From: Glebionis coronaria
Lineage: Eukaryota > Streptophyta > Magnoliopsida > Asterales > Asteraceae
Direction: 5' to 3'
Assembly: GCA_025667525.1 (NCBI GenBank)
Contig: CM046875.1
Location: forward strand, 118,348,340-118,412,339
Length of the DNA: 64,000 nt
In this document: piece by piece, positions 25,449 through 36,683 of the stretch
Position numbering within the stretch: the stretch's first letter is position 1
Layout of the letters: every line of letters starts with the position of its first letter
Made by a program: the position numbers and the translations under genes
Notes under the pieces: model-generated
The model's input: the letters and a program-made list of their open reading frames with translations, nothing else
What the model was told of the DNA's origin: nothing
The model's database searches: none

Positions 25449-26201
25449 CTAGAGTCTTCTAATCCAAATTTCTTTAACATACTTGGATTGATTAAAGAAA
25501 ATACCATCGTCCATTTTTTTAATTTGGAGTCCTAAAAAGAAGTTAAGTTCTCCCATCATACTCATTTCAAACTCGTCATGCATGATTTTGGCAAATTCAT
25601 CACACAATGATTGACAAGTTGAACCAAATATAATGTCATCAACATATATTTGTATGATAATGAGGTGAGAACCTTTCTTCTTTGTAAAGAGCGTATTTTC
25701 TACCATCCCCATGGTATACTCATGTTTTACAAGAAATTCATTAAGTCTATCATACCAAGCTTTGGGTGCTTGTTTGAGACAGTAAAGAGCTTTCTTAAGC
25801 TTGTAAACATGCTCCGGTTTCTCAAAATCAATGAAGCTGGGAGGTTGAGCCACATATACCTCCTCATTGATCAAACCGTTAAGAAATGCACTCTTTACAT
25901 CCATTTGTTGAAGCTTAAAGTCTAATGCATAAGCGTAGGCTAAAACGGTTCTAATGGATTCTAATCTTGCTACGGGTGCGTATGTCTCGTCATAATCAAT
26001 ACCTTCTTGTTTATTATAGCCTTTAACTACAAGTCTAGCCTTGTTACGAGACACAACACCATTCTCGCCTAACTTATTCCTATATACCCATTTGATTCCT
26101 ATAATGGTCGAACCTCTAGGTGGAGGAACAAGTTCCAAAACGTCATTAGCAATGAATTGATTCAATTCTTCTTGTATGGCGATGACCCAACTCTCGTCCA
26201 T
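25449..26201 (-). pseudogene. Reverse transcriptase of the Sirevirus
   Basis: A 250-codon block begins WVIAIQEELNQFIANDVLELVPPP and continues with GIKWVYRNK, GIDYDETYAPVARLESIR and DVKSAFLNGLINEEVYV. It then has KALYCLKQAPKAWYDRLNEFL and the catalytic box IYVDDIIFGS, which is intact. The block runs to GLQIKKMDDGIFFNQSKYVKEI. Frame breaks on both sides separate it from RNase H and from the hinge (26208-26438), so it cannot be expressed as a whole. Confidence 0.92.
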
Positions 26202-26207
26202 AAAAGC

Positions 26208-26438
26208 TTATTTAACATTCTTTGGTTCAATCAAGGAGACGAAAGAAAAGAAGTTACTTTGATTTTGGACTTGATATCTTAGGGTTCTTTGATTTAATTC
26301 GCCTATGACGTTGTCGCGAGCATGATCCTTTGACTCTTTAATGTTTAATCCCTTTTCAAAATTAAGGTCTTCAACTCCTATGTTTCTCACATCTTTGGCT
26401 TTTACTATGTATATTTCATCCAAGTCATCATCTACCAA
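26208..26438 (-). pseudogene. Hinge between integrase and RT of the Sirevirus
   Basis: A 76-codon acidic and polar block joins integrase to RT. It has no catalytic motif and a low-complexity composition, as expected of the variable linker in this lineage. Confidence 0.6.
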
Positions 26439-27655
26439 AGGTGACGTCTTAGGCGAAGGGGGGTTTCATCAAATGTCACATTAAGTGATTCTTCAATTAC
26501 ACCCAAGGTTCTATTGAGGACTATGTAGGCTTTGCTAGTTTGGGAATAACCTAAAAAGATACCTTCGTACGACTTTGGGTCGAACTTATTAAGGTAATCT
26601 TTGGTGTTGAGAATGAAGCACTTTCTTCCAGACACCCTAAAGTATTCCAATGAGGGCTTCTTACCTTTAAGAATCTCATAGGGGGTCATTCCTAGGAAAG
26701 GTCGAATAAGAATTCGGTTGAGAATATAGGTCGATGTGTCCATGGCATTGCACCAAAACTTTTAAGGCAAGGATTGCTCATTTAATATCGTCCTACTCAT
26801 CTCTTAGATGGTCCTATTATTCCTTTCAACTACCCCATTTGATTGAGGAGTGCGAGGAGCCGAGAAGTTATGGGTAATACCATGAGCTTCACAAAAGGCA
26901 CCGAATTACACTTCATTATAAAATTTCCTACCATGATCCGTCCTAATAGAGACAATTGAACATCCTAGTTGATTTTGGATTCTTCGAGCAAAGATTTCAA
27001 AGTGATCGAAAGCCTCATTCTTAGACGCCAAAAATCTAGTCCAAGTGAATCTAGAATAGTCATCAACTATGACTAGGGTATAAAGGTTACCTCCATAACT
27101 CCGTATGGCGGAAGGTCGAAATAGATCCAAATGTAGGAGCTCTAAGCACCGAGAGGTCGAAACAAAATTCTTGGCTTTGTGACTTGAGTGAACTTGCGTC
27201 CCAACTTTGCAAGCATCACAAAAGTGACTATCAAACTTCATCTTGGGGAGATGTCTTACCAACTCCTTAGAGACTAAAGATTGAGTTAAATGCATATTAG
27301 CGTGACCTAATCTCCTATGCCAAATAGTAGAAGTATCATCTAAAGTCGCTAGACATAAGTTTTCCTTTGACTTCCTATTGACCTTCATGACATAAAGCCC
27401 ATGCTTTCTAACACATTTTCCAATGACCTTTCTATCTTTTATGATTTCACTGTCATATTCCGAAAAGATGGCCTTACACTTATTGTCACAAATTTGACCT
27501 ATTCTTTGAAGGTTAAAACCTAAGTTATCTACGTGCTCTACATTTTCAATGGTCATAGAGTCAAGAGAAACTGTACCTTTGCCAATGATATTACCACGTC
27601 GATTACTTGCGAATGTAGCGTTACCTCCATCATATGCTATACAGTGTGAGAACAA
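26432..27655 (-). pseudogene. Integrase of the Sirevirus
   Basis: Block 27655-26906 has the zinc finger (IWHRRLGHANMH...CDACKVGTQVHSSH). It continues with the first two catalytic regions (LELLHLDLFRPSAIRSYGG...VIVDDYSRFTW and IRTDHGRKFYNE). A stop interrupts near 26905, after which HNFSAPRTPQSNGVVER supplies the catalytic glutamate (about 26800-26860), followed by more stops. Block 26743-26432 holds the C-terminal region (RPFLGMTPYEILKGKKPSL, GIFLGYS). All three acidic residues are present but the frame has at least three nonsense codons. Confidence 0.9.
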
Positions 27656-27661
27656 ACTTCA

Positions 27662-27706
27662 ATTACCCGTCATGTGTTTAGAACATCCACTATCCTTAAT
27701 CCACTC
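27662..27706 (-). pseudogene. Protease active site of the Sirevirus
   Basis: The minus strand encodes EWIKDSGCSKHMTGN, the copia protease signature (DSG plus HMTG). A stop follows directly, before the frame continues into the integrase block, so a single nonsense codon separates the two. Confidence 0.82.
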
Positions 27707-28689
27707 GTCGGGCTCTAAATCGATTCCCAAGCATATCTAGGTAACAACACACAAGATCAAACATTTGGTCCCCAATATCTCATGGGTCCAAAGTTGTTAG
27801 TTACAAACATCCCTTGCATTTGGTTGGAATGGATGAATGAAGGAGACATTCCCCATGGGGAAAAATATTGTTGTTGGTAATTGTTCCAATTCATATGGCC
27901 ATTTTGTTGTCCATTGTTTCTCCTAGGTGTCTTTGATCTTGATCTAGAATTATTGTTATTTCTTCTAGGTGTTGGAGTTTTACTTCTAGGTCGTGACTTA
28001 GCTTGATCGTTCCTTTTTGTTGTAGGTGTTCTACTTCTAGGTTTTGACTCATTTCATACTCTTGGAGGAGTAGATGTTTGTCTAGATAAGTTTCTAGTTC
28101 CCATTAGAGGTTTACTCAAGGGCTTGTAGAATTTATCTAGAGTAGGCTTTTCAAGAATAGGTACTTTAACCTTGTTAATAAGAATATGTTTTGGCCCTTC
28201 ACCTAAAATAGATTTTTCAGAAAGTTCAGGATTTTCACAAAAACCATCCTTTGTCCACGGTTCGTTATCAGTACCCGTGGTTCCATAGCAATAGGGAACC
28301 GTGCCATATACAGGCGTATCGCGTACAACTGTTCATTTTTCTGAAAACCTAACTTGTTTTGGTTCACTAGTAGATGCTTCATTAGTGTTATAACCCAACC
28401 CAAGTCTTTCCTTAGAATGAATTTGTTTGTTTGACATATCATCAAGAGCACTAGTACCTTTCATGAACTTTTCCAATTTAATGGAGGTACTCTTGATATC
28501 TTCATTCTCTTGTCTAAGGTTTTCACATTTTAGACAACCTAAATCAACTTCTTTATTTTTCTCAAGCTTAGCTAATTTCTCTCTTAGCTCACTAATCTCA
28601 TTTTCAAGCTTAGTTCTAGTTGATTTTAGCACTTTGTTCTTTTCAATGAATTTAAGGCTAAGTTTTTGTAAGTTATTGTATTGGCCTTC
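27707..28689 (-). pseudogene. Gag C-terminal region of the Sirevirus
   Basis: Block 28632-28333 is a coiled coil (ENEISELREKLAKLEKNKE...CENLRQENEDIK) ending in the lineage-typical KERLGLGYNTNEAST and KQVRFSEK. The frame then continues with a stop and a low-complexity basic stretch. At 28279-28300 the coding DNA contains GGTTCC...GGAACC, echoing the LTR palindrome. Confidence 0.75.
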
Positions 28690-29801
28690 TAATTCGATAT
28701 CATCTTATGAAGAACTATTATTGCTATAATAATCGGTTTTGGAATGTACCTCTTTAGAAGTGTGAGCCATAAGACATTTCTCATATTTGGGTTTGTCATC
28801 AACATCTTCACCGCTGTCGCTCCATGAACCTCTAACGAATGTCGTGTGGTTCTTGTCACGTGAAGGCTTAGGAAAATCACCGATGAAATGATTCGGATCA
28901 CCACATCTAAAGCATTTCCTATCACCTTTATCATCCTTGGTAAATCGGTTTTTGGAGAATGATTTCTAGTCGTTGCTTGATTGCCTCACGTGAAGACCTC
29001 GTCTCTTGAAGAACTTCTTGAAGTCTCTATCCGCCATGGCATATTCCTCATAATCACTATCCGAGAAGCTTTCATGGTCACTTTGTGCCTTCTTGGCCTT
29101 GAGTGCTAGAGACTTCCTTTCACTTTTGGTTTTCACCAATTCTGAGTCCTTCAAAATTATCATCTCATGAACTTTTAAGTTGCCAATGAATTCATCGAGT
29201 GATAGTGTGGTGAGATCCTTTGATTCTTCAATTGCCGTGACTTTGGCTCTCCACTTTGGATGCAACGCCCTAAGAAACTTCCTAACATTGTTCTTGCTAG
29301 AAAAACCTTCATCAAGTGCTTTTAGACTAGTAATAATAGTGTTAAATCTAGCAAATGCACTATTAATAGTTTCATCTTCTAAGATGACAAATTGTTCATA
29401 TTGTTGAACAAGAAGATCGATTTTACTTTCTTTGACTTGGCTATTACCTTGGTGGGTTACTAAAGAGTGTTCCAAATATCTTTAGCGGTTTCACACATAA
29501 AAATCCTTTCGTACTCTTTCTTTGGTAAAGCATTATAAATCACCATTTTAGCCTCATTATTTTTAGCAAGTTTCCTTTTAGTGTCATCATTAGCTTTGTC
29601 AAAAGTGACTACCTCTTTTCTTTTAGAAAATTCATTATATTGATAAGGCAAAAAATCAGCATGGCTAATAACATGCCAAAGATCTAAATCTTTTGATTTC
29701 ACATAAGTCTCAAATAAATTTTTCCAATAAATAAAACTACCGGTTTCAAAAAGAGGTGGTCTTTGCATAGATTGCCCTTCTAGGTACTTGTTGGAATCCA
29801 T
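28690..29801 (-). pseudogene. Gag of the Sirevirus, capsid and zinc knuckle
   Basis: The first ATG is at 29801 (MDSNKYLEGQSMQRPPLF). The block to 29460 has FIYWKNLFETYVKSKDLDLWHVI, typical of copia gag. Block 29475-28966 continues with [22 protein letters not shown] and [21 protein letters not shown]. After a stop near 28965 comes the zinc knuckle CFRCGDPNHFIGDF, whose last cysteine is replaced by phenylalanine. A KYEKCLMAHTSKEVHS-like tail follows. Breaks near 29460-29475 and 28965 inactivate it. Confidence 0.87.
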
Positions 29802-29850
29802 AGATCGATTCAAGTTTTAAAATACAATATATTTTAAAAAGGCTTGAGCA

Positions 29851-29868
29851 ACCACGCTCTGATACCAA
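29851..29868 (-). other. Primer binding site of the Sirevirus
   Basis: The minus strand reads TTGGTATCAGAGCGTGGT one base after the LTR end. This is the initiator methionine tRNA site used by most plant copia elements. Confidence 0.9.
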
Positions 29869-29869
29869 T

Positions 29870-31111
29870 TGTAGAAACTAGAAGAGGGGGGGGTTGAATA
29901 GTTTCTTAAAATTTACTTGTTAAAAGACGGTTTTCAAAAATCCTTTTCGAAAACATAGACTTAAGTGATTATGTGAAACCTTCCTATGCAAAATATGAAC
30001 AAGGTATAGTGCAACTAAACTAATAATCACAAGTATAAAGAATAATGAATGTAAAGAGATAAGGGAAAGAAAGATCAAACCAAACACCAAGGATTAATAG
30101 TGGTTCGGCAACGAAGCTCACTCCTCGTCCCTACTTCACTCCTCGAGTACTCCTTACTCGAGAGTTCACTAATCAACAAGCTCCTTAAGGTGGAGAAACC
30201 GTACACAACGTTGCTTATCCAATTTCTGACTCTAAGCTAAAAGTTGAGCCCTAATCTTAGCTAGGACCAATCTACACTAGTATACTTTAAGAACCAAGTA
30301 TAAACCTTAGTACATACACAACTTCCAAATAGAAACAACTACTTGGATCTTTACAACAATGACATAACAATGAATAAATAAGATTTGATCTTCAATGGAT
30401 CTTTGAGGTAGACACAACACTTCAAAGATGAAAGTGTTCTTCTCTTTGCACTTGGAGAGGAAGAGATGGGAGAAGAAAGATTCACTTTTAAACAAGTAGT
30501 AATCATCCAAATGACCAAGGATTTGAGTGATTTTAGAAGTATGAAATAATGTGGAATTATATGTGCAAAAGAGGTGAAGAGAAAATCTGAGAATGGTCTA
30601 CTATTTATAAGAAAAGGCTCCAACGGCTATATCTGCCCGCGGTTATTTATTGCAGCCCGCAGTTCCTTATCGATAAGGAACCACATAGCCACTTAAGGAA
30701 CCGCAAGAGTAGACTCCGCTCCTTTTTGTCTTTGGTGGTATGGTTCGAATCTGGTGATTAAAATATCCTGAAAGGATATTCCAAACCAAGATAGAATACG
30801 CCATTTTCAGATTTTTGTATTTTCAAATATATAATTTAATAAAACATTTTCTTAAAAATAAAGTTTAATAAAAACTTGTCACACTTAATAAAAAGTGAGT
30901 TTTAAGAAAATATTAAATACTTGATCACTTAATTAGGATGAGTACTTGTTTGTACATACCTTAAGTGATAATGGTTGAAATGAAAAATACTTGAACTCAA
31001 GAATTCGTTTTTCGTTGTTTTCGTAAATGCTTGTTTTTACATATTGTCGTAATAAAAATAAAGCGAGATCGAAAAATGCAAGTAACGTTTTTTGGCATCA
31101 TTGCATTAACA
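29870..31111 (-). mobile_element. Sirevirus 5' LTR (1242 bp)
   Basis: On the minus strand it starts TGTTAATGCAATGATGCC and ends CTAGTTTCTACA next to the primer site. The run AACCCCCCC just before the end is a known Sirevirus habit. It carries TATA at 30601-30610 and the promoter palindrome at 30662-30681. Confidence 0.9.
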
Positions 31112-32032
31112 GAAAACATCTTATAAAATGGTTCAAGAATACCAACAATAATCTAAGAAATAAAAAATGATGCATGACGTCCGTGTCTTAGATTCCAAGA
31201 TGCAATGTAGAAAGGTCTCTTGGCGGCGTGATTTTCCAAAATCACAAGACATACCGAGAAAGAAATGGAACATTAATGGGTTGCACTCCTAGAGCAAGGA
31301 GGGTTAATAAAAAGGAAGGATACAAGTTTATAGAAGTAGAATTGTATTCCAAACAAGCACCACATTATAGGATATGAATTAGAAGATGGCGGTGGTGATT
31401 CCAAGGAACAACGAACGTTGTAATTCGAAGTCTAAACGAAGAATGGTCAATGAAGTAAGATTTAATCGATATACAAGTGTCGCGTAAAACGATGACGTAA
31501 AGGTCAATCAAGGTTATGAAAACCCACGATATTATTCAACACATGTTCAAGGAATGCTTCAAGATGTGTGACTCACACGATGTCCTTTAGACATTTTCGG
31601 AGACACATTGAGCTACACAATGGTCTATAGACTATTTTTCAAGACATTCAATCACAAATGGTCGATAAGCAAATTGGATATCTAAATAGATATCTTATAC
31701 AAGTTTAATAATAGAAGTAACGCACAGGGTATTAAAATGAAAATCGGAAGTTTCATTGAAAGCAACACTTATTTAATCCCAAACAATGGTATCACGAGAA
31801 TACATAGAACATGTAACAGTGAGTCGAGAAAAAAAAACAGGCGGTTCAAAACGAACGAGTATATGAGATCAGTCGTATCACGCATAAACAAGATAGCAAT
31901 AGTACTCAGAAAAGTGAGTATGAAAAGTCGGCAGCATAAGCGCTCTAAATACAAGTATGTAATGTCATAACAATATAAAATCATTGCAACAAGGTCAATT
32001 CACAAGAACAAGAATTCAAGAAATGCAGTAAG
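31112..32032. other. Unassigned 0.9-kb interval
   Basis: This lies between the outer end of the Sirevirus and the start of the Tekay-2 3' LTR. I find no gene, LTR end or clear match to another part of the window. It contains small inverted repeats (GTGATTTT/AAAATCAC near 31230 and GATATC/GATATC near 31677). It may be the original target of both elements or an older repeat. Confidence 0.5.
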
Positions 32033-32191
32033 TGTAACACCCCATTTGGTAAAATGGAATATCATAGTAATTTATGGCGTGTCATCAAAGCATGCAAGGA
32101 AAATGTCTAAACATTCATGACCATAAAAGGAAATACCATAAACAAACATCGGTAGTCCAAGTAACTCTAACACAAGCAATTATAAGTACTG
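32033..32191 (-). mobile_element. Tekay-2 3' LTR, distal piece
   Basis: The plus-strand sequence starts TGTAACACCCC, the reverse complement of the LTR end GGGGTGTTACA. It runs to the Tat target duplication TACTG (32187-32191), which recurs at 47914-47918 where the LTR resumes. Confidence 0.85.
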
Positions 32192-32771
32192 TGTTGATAC
32201 AAAAGTTGGATGGACCGATCTTGACCCGGATTAGGCTTAATTTAGGGTCTTGTGGACTCCGGCTCTTGCACCAAGTGAAACTTGCTTTGAGGACCATGTG
32301 CACTAAACAGACATCATTAGGCTTACCGGGGGTTTGTGACCCACGGTTAGACTCCAGCGTGAGAGTAAGTAATCGATTTGAGTGAATAGTGTTTAGGGTA
32401 TTGTGTGTATCATACTTTTGTGGAACCATTGGGGTTCCTTTTATACCCGAGAGAGTCCAGGTTGGGCTCTCTGTTCTTGCGGCCTAAAGAAGAGATAATG
32501 ACCTAAAATAGCTTGATCGTTATCGCGTAACTAAGGTAAGTGTATATCTCTTTCCCTTAGGCGAATATCTCTATATGATAGATTATATTATGTCTGATCT
32601 TGTCGCACTACGACGAGGACCTTGGTTAAGTAATTAACCGTATGTGCGACAGCGGCTTGCCAGGCCTCCTGGGCTGTGCACACATCGCGTAAGCATTAAT
32701 CCATTACTGATGGATACGGGTAGTACCCGTGAGTTGGACTATCCAGCCCGACTAGGGACTATACGTCATCA
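32192..32771 (-). mobile_element. Tat 3' LTR
   Basis: It aligns along its length with 47335-47913, differing at roughly one base in twenty by eye. On the minus strand it starts TGATGACGTATAG, directly after the purine run TGGGGGATA (32772-32780), and ends TATCAACA. Confidence 0.92.
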
Positions 32772-32780
32772 TATCCCCCA
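32772..32780 (-). other. Polypurine tract of the Tat element
   Basis: The minus strand reads ACTGGGGGATA directly before the 3' LTR start. Confidence 0.75.
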
Positions 32781-33040
32781 GTCTAGTGGTCGCAGGTGCT
32801 AACCGCGGCTACTAGACTATGAATCTCTAAATCCCCCTCGCACACATCCTGTAAAAAGAAATTTCCTGTACAACGCACATGAAATGAGTTTTAAAATGCA
32901 TCCACGTCAGACTCCACTAGGACTACCTTACTTTGGGAACCGGGAAAGGCATTAACCATGTCAGAAGGGCCAACTAACCAACACCGTAGGATGAAGCAAT
33001 CCATTGGACACACGTCACAAGATCTCGTACATCGAGAGTG

Positions 33041-33049
33041 TATATAAAT
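33041..33049 (+). promoter_or_regulatory. Candidate promoter of the antisense gene in Tat
   Basis: TATATAAAT lies on the plus strand about 140 bases before the first ATG (33182) of the antisense reading frame. It is oriented against the transcription of the element. A start near 33070-33080 would give a leader of about 105 bases. Confidence 0.5.
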
Positions 33050-33181
33050 TCTGTGTGACAGACCTTCAACCTCCTTCCCTTTCATTTCAAAAAACCCTTC
33101 CACCATTGTTGAAAACAGCAAGAACTAAGCACTATAGGAGAAAACAGTTCCCCTTTGTACCCAACTGAAGTAAGAGAAAAA

Positions 33182-34337
33182 ATGGTGGCCCAACTATTTG
33201 ATGTGACGTCCCGTATAGCAAAACAAGAACTGTTGAGTTTTGTTACCAAGTATCATATACCCACATATCTCCATCCGACCGTGCCAGATCCACAAGCACA
33301 CATAGGAAGCTTCCCTGCTGGAAAAATTAGGGTATACACTAGGTTCTTCGAGTTCTCCAACAACCGCATACCTCTAAGATGTTTTCTGACGGACGTGCTT
33401 AGCTACTACAGCATACACCTCTCACAGCTGCACTATATTGGTGCGACAAAGATCTTAAATTTCTAAATAAACTGCCTACTAAAGAATATTGACCCAACCA
33501 TAAATTTTTTCCACGCCTACTATCGACCCTCCTGGATAAACGACCAATTACAATGTTATAAGGTGAAGGTAGATTCTCTAAATAAATAGACTGATAAATT
33601 TTTCTGGGTAGATAAGGTTGTATTCCCGTTCGACTACGACTTCATCACCCCCGAAACTATGATGAAAGATGACCGCCCTATCGCTGGTACATATAATGAA
33701 GCAGATGCGCAGACAATTAACGCTGATCGGATACCTATGCAAGAATACCTAGAGGCGCTACTATATGCACTGGGGCTGAGTCATACGTCAACTCTTCCTG
33801 CAAACCACCTCCCCCAATACTTTGATGACTTTGATCATGATAAGAAATCTCATTCGATAAAGACTTAAAATTCATATAGTGTATGCTTTTGTACTCAGAT
33901 ACTCCTCGTACTTTGCAGAGCTAACATACACGCAGCTTGTGAAGCGCGAGCATCCCTGTGCCACGACCATGCGCGCTCTGTGCTGGACCTATTCTTTCAA
34001 GTTAACTAATGGATGACGTGTAGGTCAACGCACCGTAGAGCTGGAGTATCCCTCCCCAACGACCAACAAAGGTATAGAGAGGACAGTCGCACTAAATGCC
34101 ACTCCTATTCAGAGTGTTCCGTGCATAATGGAGTCGTCCTCAGAAGAAGTGGATCCCGGGGACAGCTCGCGCGCTGGTCCTTCAAAAGAGTTCGTACCTA
34201 TCCCAAGCTACAAAAGGTTACCGTGCTCCCCAAAATATCAAATTCCCAAGAGGAGCAGGACACTGCAGACCAGACCGCGCGCCGATAATACACATGTATC
34301 AAGGTACATCCTAATTACACTCCTTATAGTCCTATGA
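33182..34337 (+). pseudogene. Antisense gene of Tat, N-terminal part (putative gypsy-type transposase domain)
   Basis: From ATG 33182 the plus strand encodes IGSFPAGKIRVYTRFFEFSN and RCFLTDVLSYYSIHLSQLH. After two close stops near 33464 it continues with NIDPTINFFHAYYRPSWIND and (after a Trp-to-stop change) KFFWVDKVVFPFDYDF. This wording matches the plant domain annotated as putative gypsy-type transposase, found in many plant genomes and in antisense genes of Tat-lineage elements; its biochemical role is unknown. A further open piece (34128-34337) is Ser-rich and basic. A GT at 34303 and the gap before 34627 suggest an intron, unproven. Confidence 0.65.
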
Positions 34338-34626
34338 ACAAAGGAACCCCTTTCTAACACTTGTAGGATGTTAACCTTACAGCCCATATATTGTAACGAC
34401 CAAGACTGATGCCAGCTCCTTGAAATCCACAAGATTCCTTCCTCCCTGGAAGTGCCCGCACTCATGCGCATTGGGTAATGCGACCGAATGTGCAGATTTC
34501 CACCAAAATATTACTCCCCCCGGGCGCGCCCAACTCCTGAGCAATCTGTCCAACAAAATGTTAATGAGTGAGTTGGACACAGTTACGTCATAGGAAGTAA
34601 CATTAGCCTCGCATCTAAAAAAGAAG

Positions 34627-35700
34627 ATGTTACATCTGTCTGAGCGCCTGGCACAAGTGGACATGAAAATCAAACAAGCAACAAAGAAAAATGACCATGA
34701 GCTTGTATGCGCCAAGGTTGAACTCGCACGTTTGCGTGCTGTGTCGAGTATAAATGTCAGATCCATCCAATACCTAGAGGATGAGAAGGCATCGTTATCT
34801 GAGTCCATAAGTCAAGAGTGTCGCCTCCGCGCGAGGCAGGAGGATGAAAATCGTTGGGCCATGGCTAAGCTGGAGGAGGGTATGAGTGCCCTTAATTCAA
34901 ACTATGACAACTTCATTGCCAACTGTCACAAAGACATGGCCAAGAAAGCAGAAACTCTGAAGTTCATGAGTAAAGATTTTGATGAGGAGCTTTATTCGCA
35001 CCTCACAGCAGTGCGTGCTGAGAACCAATGGTTAATAAGGCATGGTCTACCACTAGCTTCCAAGGGTGCCGTGGAGCGACCCAACCTCAAGAATGAGATC
35101 AAGGACATTTTTGATGCTACGCAGCTATTAGGACAAACCCTCGCCATGGAACGCGCCTTCAAAGATGATTTATTGACAAAACCTTTGGAGGGTAGCGAAA
35201 TCTATTCTAGGTACACACAAGAGATCTTTGACGCTGCTGTCCACAGACTAGAAGGCCTTCCTCTTCCTATCATAGATATCATTGAAAAAGATCAAGATCA
35301 GCCTATAAACGTGATCATGGTAGGCCTTACTCTGGCGAGTCACTCCGTAGATAAATCGGAAGAAGATCATCACGCCATGGCTGAGCCAGATATCTCCCAA
35401 CTACAAGTTCCCGTCCATATTGCTGGTGTGCCGATAATGATTTTGTTGGAAGACAAGTTGAAGCAGCATGTGAGACGCGTTGCAAAAAAGAACCGGGCTT
35501 CAACCAAAGGTGTCACCATCGGTCTCGGTTTAGCGCATCCTAGCCGATCTGATGGTGTACCGGTGACTCTGCCTGCCATCGATGTATATCAAACGCGCGT
35601 GCTGCAGTATATGAAGGAGGCGTGGGTACAACATCGTGCGTCCCTCAACTCGTCGCATCACAAGTTAAAGAGGTCACAGTCAGCTAGTGATCTTCTATAG
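34627..35700 (+). CDS. Antisense coiled-coil protein of Tat, C-terminal part
   Basis: A 357-codon uninterrupted plus-strand frame runs against the pol genes of the element. An ATG sits at 34627 but a stop is in frame only 36 bases upstream, so this may be a 3' exon of the gene beginning at 33182. Residues about 1-120 are a charged coiled coil (LSERLAQVDMKIKQATKKND, VRSIQYLEDEKASLSESI). Residues about 140-200 are helical, and the C-terminus is basic and Ser-rich. This coil-plus-tail layout is usual for proteins with the putative gypsy-type transposase domain. The function is unknown. Confidence 0.6.
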   Translation: MLHLSERLAQVDMKIKQATKKNDHELVCAKVELARLRAVSSINVRSIQYLEDEKASLSESISQECRLRARQEDENRWAMAKLEEGMSALNSNYDNFIANCHKDMAKKAETLKFMSKDFDEELYSHLTAVRAENQWLIRHGLPLASKGAVERPNLKNEIKDIFDATQLLGQTLAMERAFKDDLLTKPLEGSEIYSRYTQEIFDAAVHRLEGLPLPIIDIIEKDQDQPINVIMVGLTLASHSVDKSEEDHHAMAEPDISQLQVPVHIAGVPIMILLEDKLKQHVRRVAKKNRASTKGVTIGLGLAHPSRSDGVPVTLPAIDVYQTRVLQYMKEAWVQHRASLNSSHHKLKRSQSASDLL

Positions 35701-36683
35701 AAGGCATTTTCCTTGACTACACGCCATGTAGTAACCATGAACATTAATTTGTAAACAAAGAACTTGTATAATGTTTATAGCGACCTACGTATTTTGGAAG
35801 CACATAGCGTCCTACACTATGTTCATGTTTATATATATGCCCAGGTTTCTGCACCCACGCCTGAGATTGTGAGAGAGAGAGCCTGTTTATGAGTACACTC
35901 ATTGGAGTGTGACTCTGAACTTATGGGTGAGCTGAAAGTTTATTACGTGTGGACCTGCCACTACTACCATAAGCGACGTCATAGATAATGACATGTTTGT
36001 TAGGCGGGCACACTATGTCTTGTGCATATCCGTCATAGAGTATGAGGAATGCTACACTTTCTACAACGTCTTATGGTAAGTTGCCTAACAAAAGATACCT
36101 GATCCGGCTCCACTAGAGGTGCATCCCTCTTACGTGACAAGTTTAATTAGTAGGGTAAACTTACTCCTCTTATTTCACCTGGAAACGTTTAATTGTATAT
36201 GTACACCGGCGGGACAAAGTTGTGTATTTCAAAAAAGAGAAAATACTCTTATGCATAAAAGATAAAAAGAAATAGTTTAGACTGCGGAACTAGCTAGGAA
36301 CCGCAGTGTTTTATTCACACTTACGCAAATGCTGAAACAAATAACATGAAAATGGACACCCTAAAACAATTGAAAAAAGAAAAAAAATACATGGATCTTT
36401 ATTGGGGGCTTTCAATTGCCAAGGGAATGATCCATGCTATTGATGCGAAATCTTAGGGAGAATATCGTCCAAAATCCTTGTTGTCTCGTGAGTCACTTTT
36501 TGTGGGACTGGCTACTGACTTCGCATAACTATCCGCGTTCATCCTAGCCATTGAGAGTCTGTTGTTTCCTTTACCACTACGCTACTTGCTTCAGGCTGCC
36601 GACAGTCTATTCCCATGAACCGGCTGTCGAATAGCGCGAGCAATTACCCTGGCTTAAGGAACGATGGCTCCTTTGCGTTGCTG
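35701..36683. other. Tat noncoding region between antisense gene and pol
   Basis: About 1 kb with no supported gene on either strand. It would contain the 3' ends of two converging transcripts. GAGAGAGAG at 35871-35880 is the only simple repeat. Confidence 0.6.

Larger units (their letters stand above)
20033..31111 (-). mobile_element. Sirevirus-type Ty1/copia element
   Basis: On the minus strand the order is 5' LTR (29870-31111), primer site, gag, protease, integrase, RT, RNase H, a 1.5-kb tail with a small reading frame, polypurine tract and 3' LTR (20033-20791, cut by Athila-1). The gene order with integrase before RT is that of copia. The LTR end with CAACCCCCC and TTTCTACA, the long coiled gag C-terminus and the integrase wording fit the Sirevirus lineage. 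A plus-strand Tekay-like LTR fragment interrupts it. Several nonsense codons make it inactive. Confidence 0.88.

Noticed and set aside
34627..35700. Host gene for a coiled-coil protein
   Set aside because: It sits between pol and 3' LTR of a Tat element with matching target duplications, next to a transposase-like frame known from such elements.
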